The notes beneath the pieces are model-generated. The model ran no database searches, was not told where the DNA came from, and saw nothing but the letters and a program-made list of their open reading frames with translations. The position numbers and the translations under genes were made by a program. From Emticicia oligotrophica DSM 17448 (lineage in GTDB: Bacteria > Bacteroidota > Bacteroidia > Cytophagales > Spirosomataceae): a stretch of DNA of 64,000 nt. The DNA lies in NCBI RefSeq assembly GCF_000263195.1, contig NC_018748.1:1798001-1862000 (forward strand), read 5' to 3'. Positions 63,444 through 64,000 of the stretch are shown piece by piece. The number at the start of each line of letters is the position of its first letter. The first letter of the stretch is position 1.

Positions 63444-63851
63444 ATGAAAAGAATAGCTTTGATAATGTTAGTGATTCTTGAAACACTATCAATACCTTTA
63501 ATATTTTTAACGGTAGAAAAATTTTTATTAGAAAATGTATTTTCTTGGGGAAAGGAAATGTTCCACGGAGTTTATCAAGATGTACTCGCTGTTTTGTTTT
63601 GGATACTATTACTCTTAATTTATTTCATATCAAATTTGGTATTTATTAAAAAAGCTAAAACACATTTCTTTTCAATTACAATATATTCTATTTGTTTTTA
63701 TATTATACCGTATAGAAGGGTATATTTAATTTATTTTTTAAAACATACTCTTTTAGTGTCAATTATTACTACTTTAATTTTGATAGTTTTTTATGTTTTA
63801 TACCAAATACCTATTGTAAAACGATTAAGATACAAAAACGATGAATCTTGA
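63444..63851 (+). CDS. Small polytopic membrane protein, probable immunity gene
   Basis: 135 residues with four hydrophobic segments (LIMLVILETLSIPLIFL, AVLFWILLLLIYFISNLVF, SITIYSICFYII, LVSIITTLILIVFYVLYQI) and a basic C-terminus. No family was recognised. It shares only topology with the two other membrane proteins nearby. Membrane immunity proteins usually guard against pore-forming tips; that is a family-level expectation, not seen here. Confidence 0.5.
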   Translation: MKRIALIMLVILETLSIPLIFLTVEKFLLENVFSWGKEMFHGVYQDVLAVLFWILLLLIYFISNLVFIKKAKTHFFSITIYSICFYIIPYRRVYLIYFLKHTLLVSIITTLILIVFYVLYQIPIVKRLRYKNDES

Positions 63852-64000
63852 TTTGTGATAATGGGAAATTAGTAATAGAAGCTCCTATAACTACCGAAAA
63901 GGTAAAAACACTAAAAAATACTATCCTTCAAAACCCTATTTTTGAAGAGCAAGGAATTACATTACCACCAATAACAGATGAGTTTTTAACAAAAATATCC
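63845..64000 (+). CDS. Open frame running off the window
   Basis: The frame is open to the end of the window and encodes KLVIEAPITTEKVKTLKN and EQGITLPPITDEFLTKIS. It has no ATG after the upstream stop, so it may be another cassette fragment or begin at the TTG at 63848. The composition is like the surrounding cassettes. Confidence 0.35.
   Translation, partial: MLICDNGKLVIEAPITTEKVKTLKNTILQNPIFEEQGITLPPITDEFLTKIS

Noticed and set aside
63362-63480. Short frame starting MQKRNIKKK before the last membrane gene
   Set aside because: It overlaps the start of the longer membrane protein frame and has no similarity to the toxin-tail remnants.
1-64000. CRISPR arrays, tRNA or rRNA genes, prophage
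   Set aside because: No regularly spaced repeats, no cloverleaf-like or rRNA sequence and no phage structural genes were noticed by eye; a covariance-model scan was not possible.

Overview
The window looks like chromosomal DNA of a Bacteroidota bacterium, most likely order Cytophagales. This is inferred from the AT-rich sequence, a 1104-residue SecA, a TonB-dependent receptor with an N-terminal carboxypeptidase-like regulatory domain, DUF3078 and OmpA/thrombospondin-type-3 envelope proteins, start codons without clear Shine-Dalgarno sequences, and several promoters that fit the Bacteroidota -7 element TAnnTTTG. No tRNA, rRNA or CRISPR array was recognised.

Positions 1-47.5 kb are a densely packed housekeeping region. 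In order it holds: the 5' part of lgt (-); argC, secA, a TPR membrane protein with ribH, lysC and serS (+); a TonB-dependent receptor (-) divergent from a MarR-like regulator (+); a division/cell-wall cluster on the minus strand (ftsW, murG, an arginyl-transferase/GNAT-like gene in the place where murC usually sits, ftsQ, ftsA, ftsZ); DUF2891 (+); mscL, DUF3078, an MscS-type channel, a 58-residue protein and an ECF sigma factor (-); SCP2 and acyl-CoA dehydrogenase (+); M1 peptidase, an exported RidA and a sugar MFS porter (-); recF (+) against mutS2 (-); nadA and a repeat protein (-); trehalase (+); rhodanese, OmpA/TSP3 and oligopeptidase B (-); M28 peptidase and yifB/comM (+). Most convergent gene pairs share one bidirectional hairpin terminator.

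Positions 48-64 kb are an accessory polymorphic-toxin locus. A 2340-residue exported protein with fibronectin-III and cysteine-containing Ig-like repeats ends in a variable C-terminal toxin and is followed, with a TAATG overlap, by a likely immunity gene. Downstream lies a chain of partial cassettes. They are a duplicated toxin tail with an immunity paralogue, an orphan EndoU toxin with its immunity gene, an orphan nuclease-like toxin with its immunity gene, a tandem pair of 111/109-residue proteins, and several toxin tails with membrane-type immunity genes, some broken. Two orphan toxins begin with 92-113 bp that are almost identical to the main gene just upstream of its variable tip, which would allow tip exchange by homologous recombination. 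A 20-bp element with the core gttccaaatttgggga recurs five times, each 7-14 nt after the stop codon of an immunity-type gene.

Two 923-bp IS5-family copies in opposite orientation have entered this array. Each is flanked by a 3-bp target duplication. One splits an immunity gene whose reading frame is restored exactly when the IS and one duplication are removed. Together the genes suggest an interbacterial competition locus that stores alternative toxin tips and immunities. The secretion route is not visible in this window.
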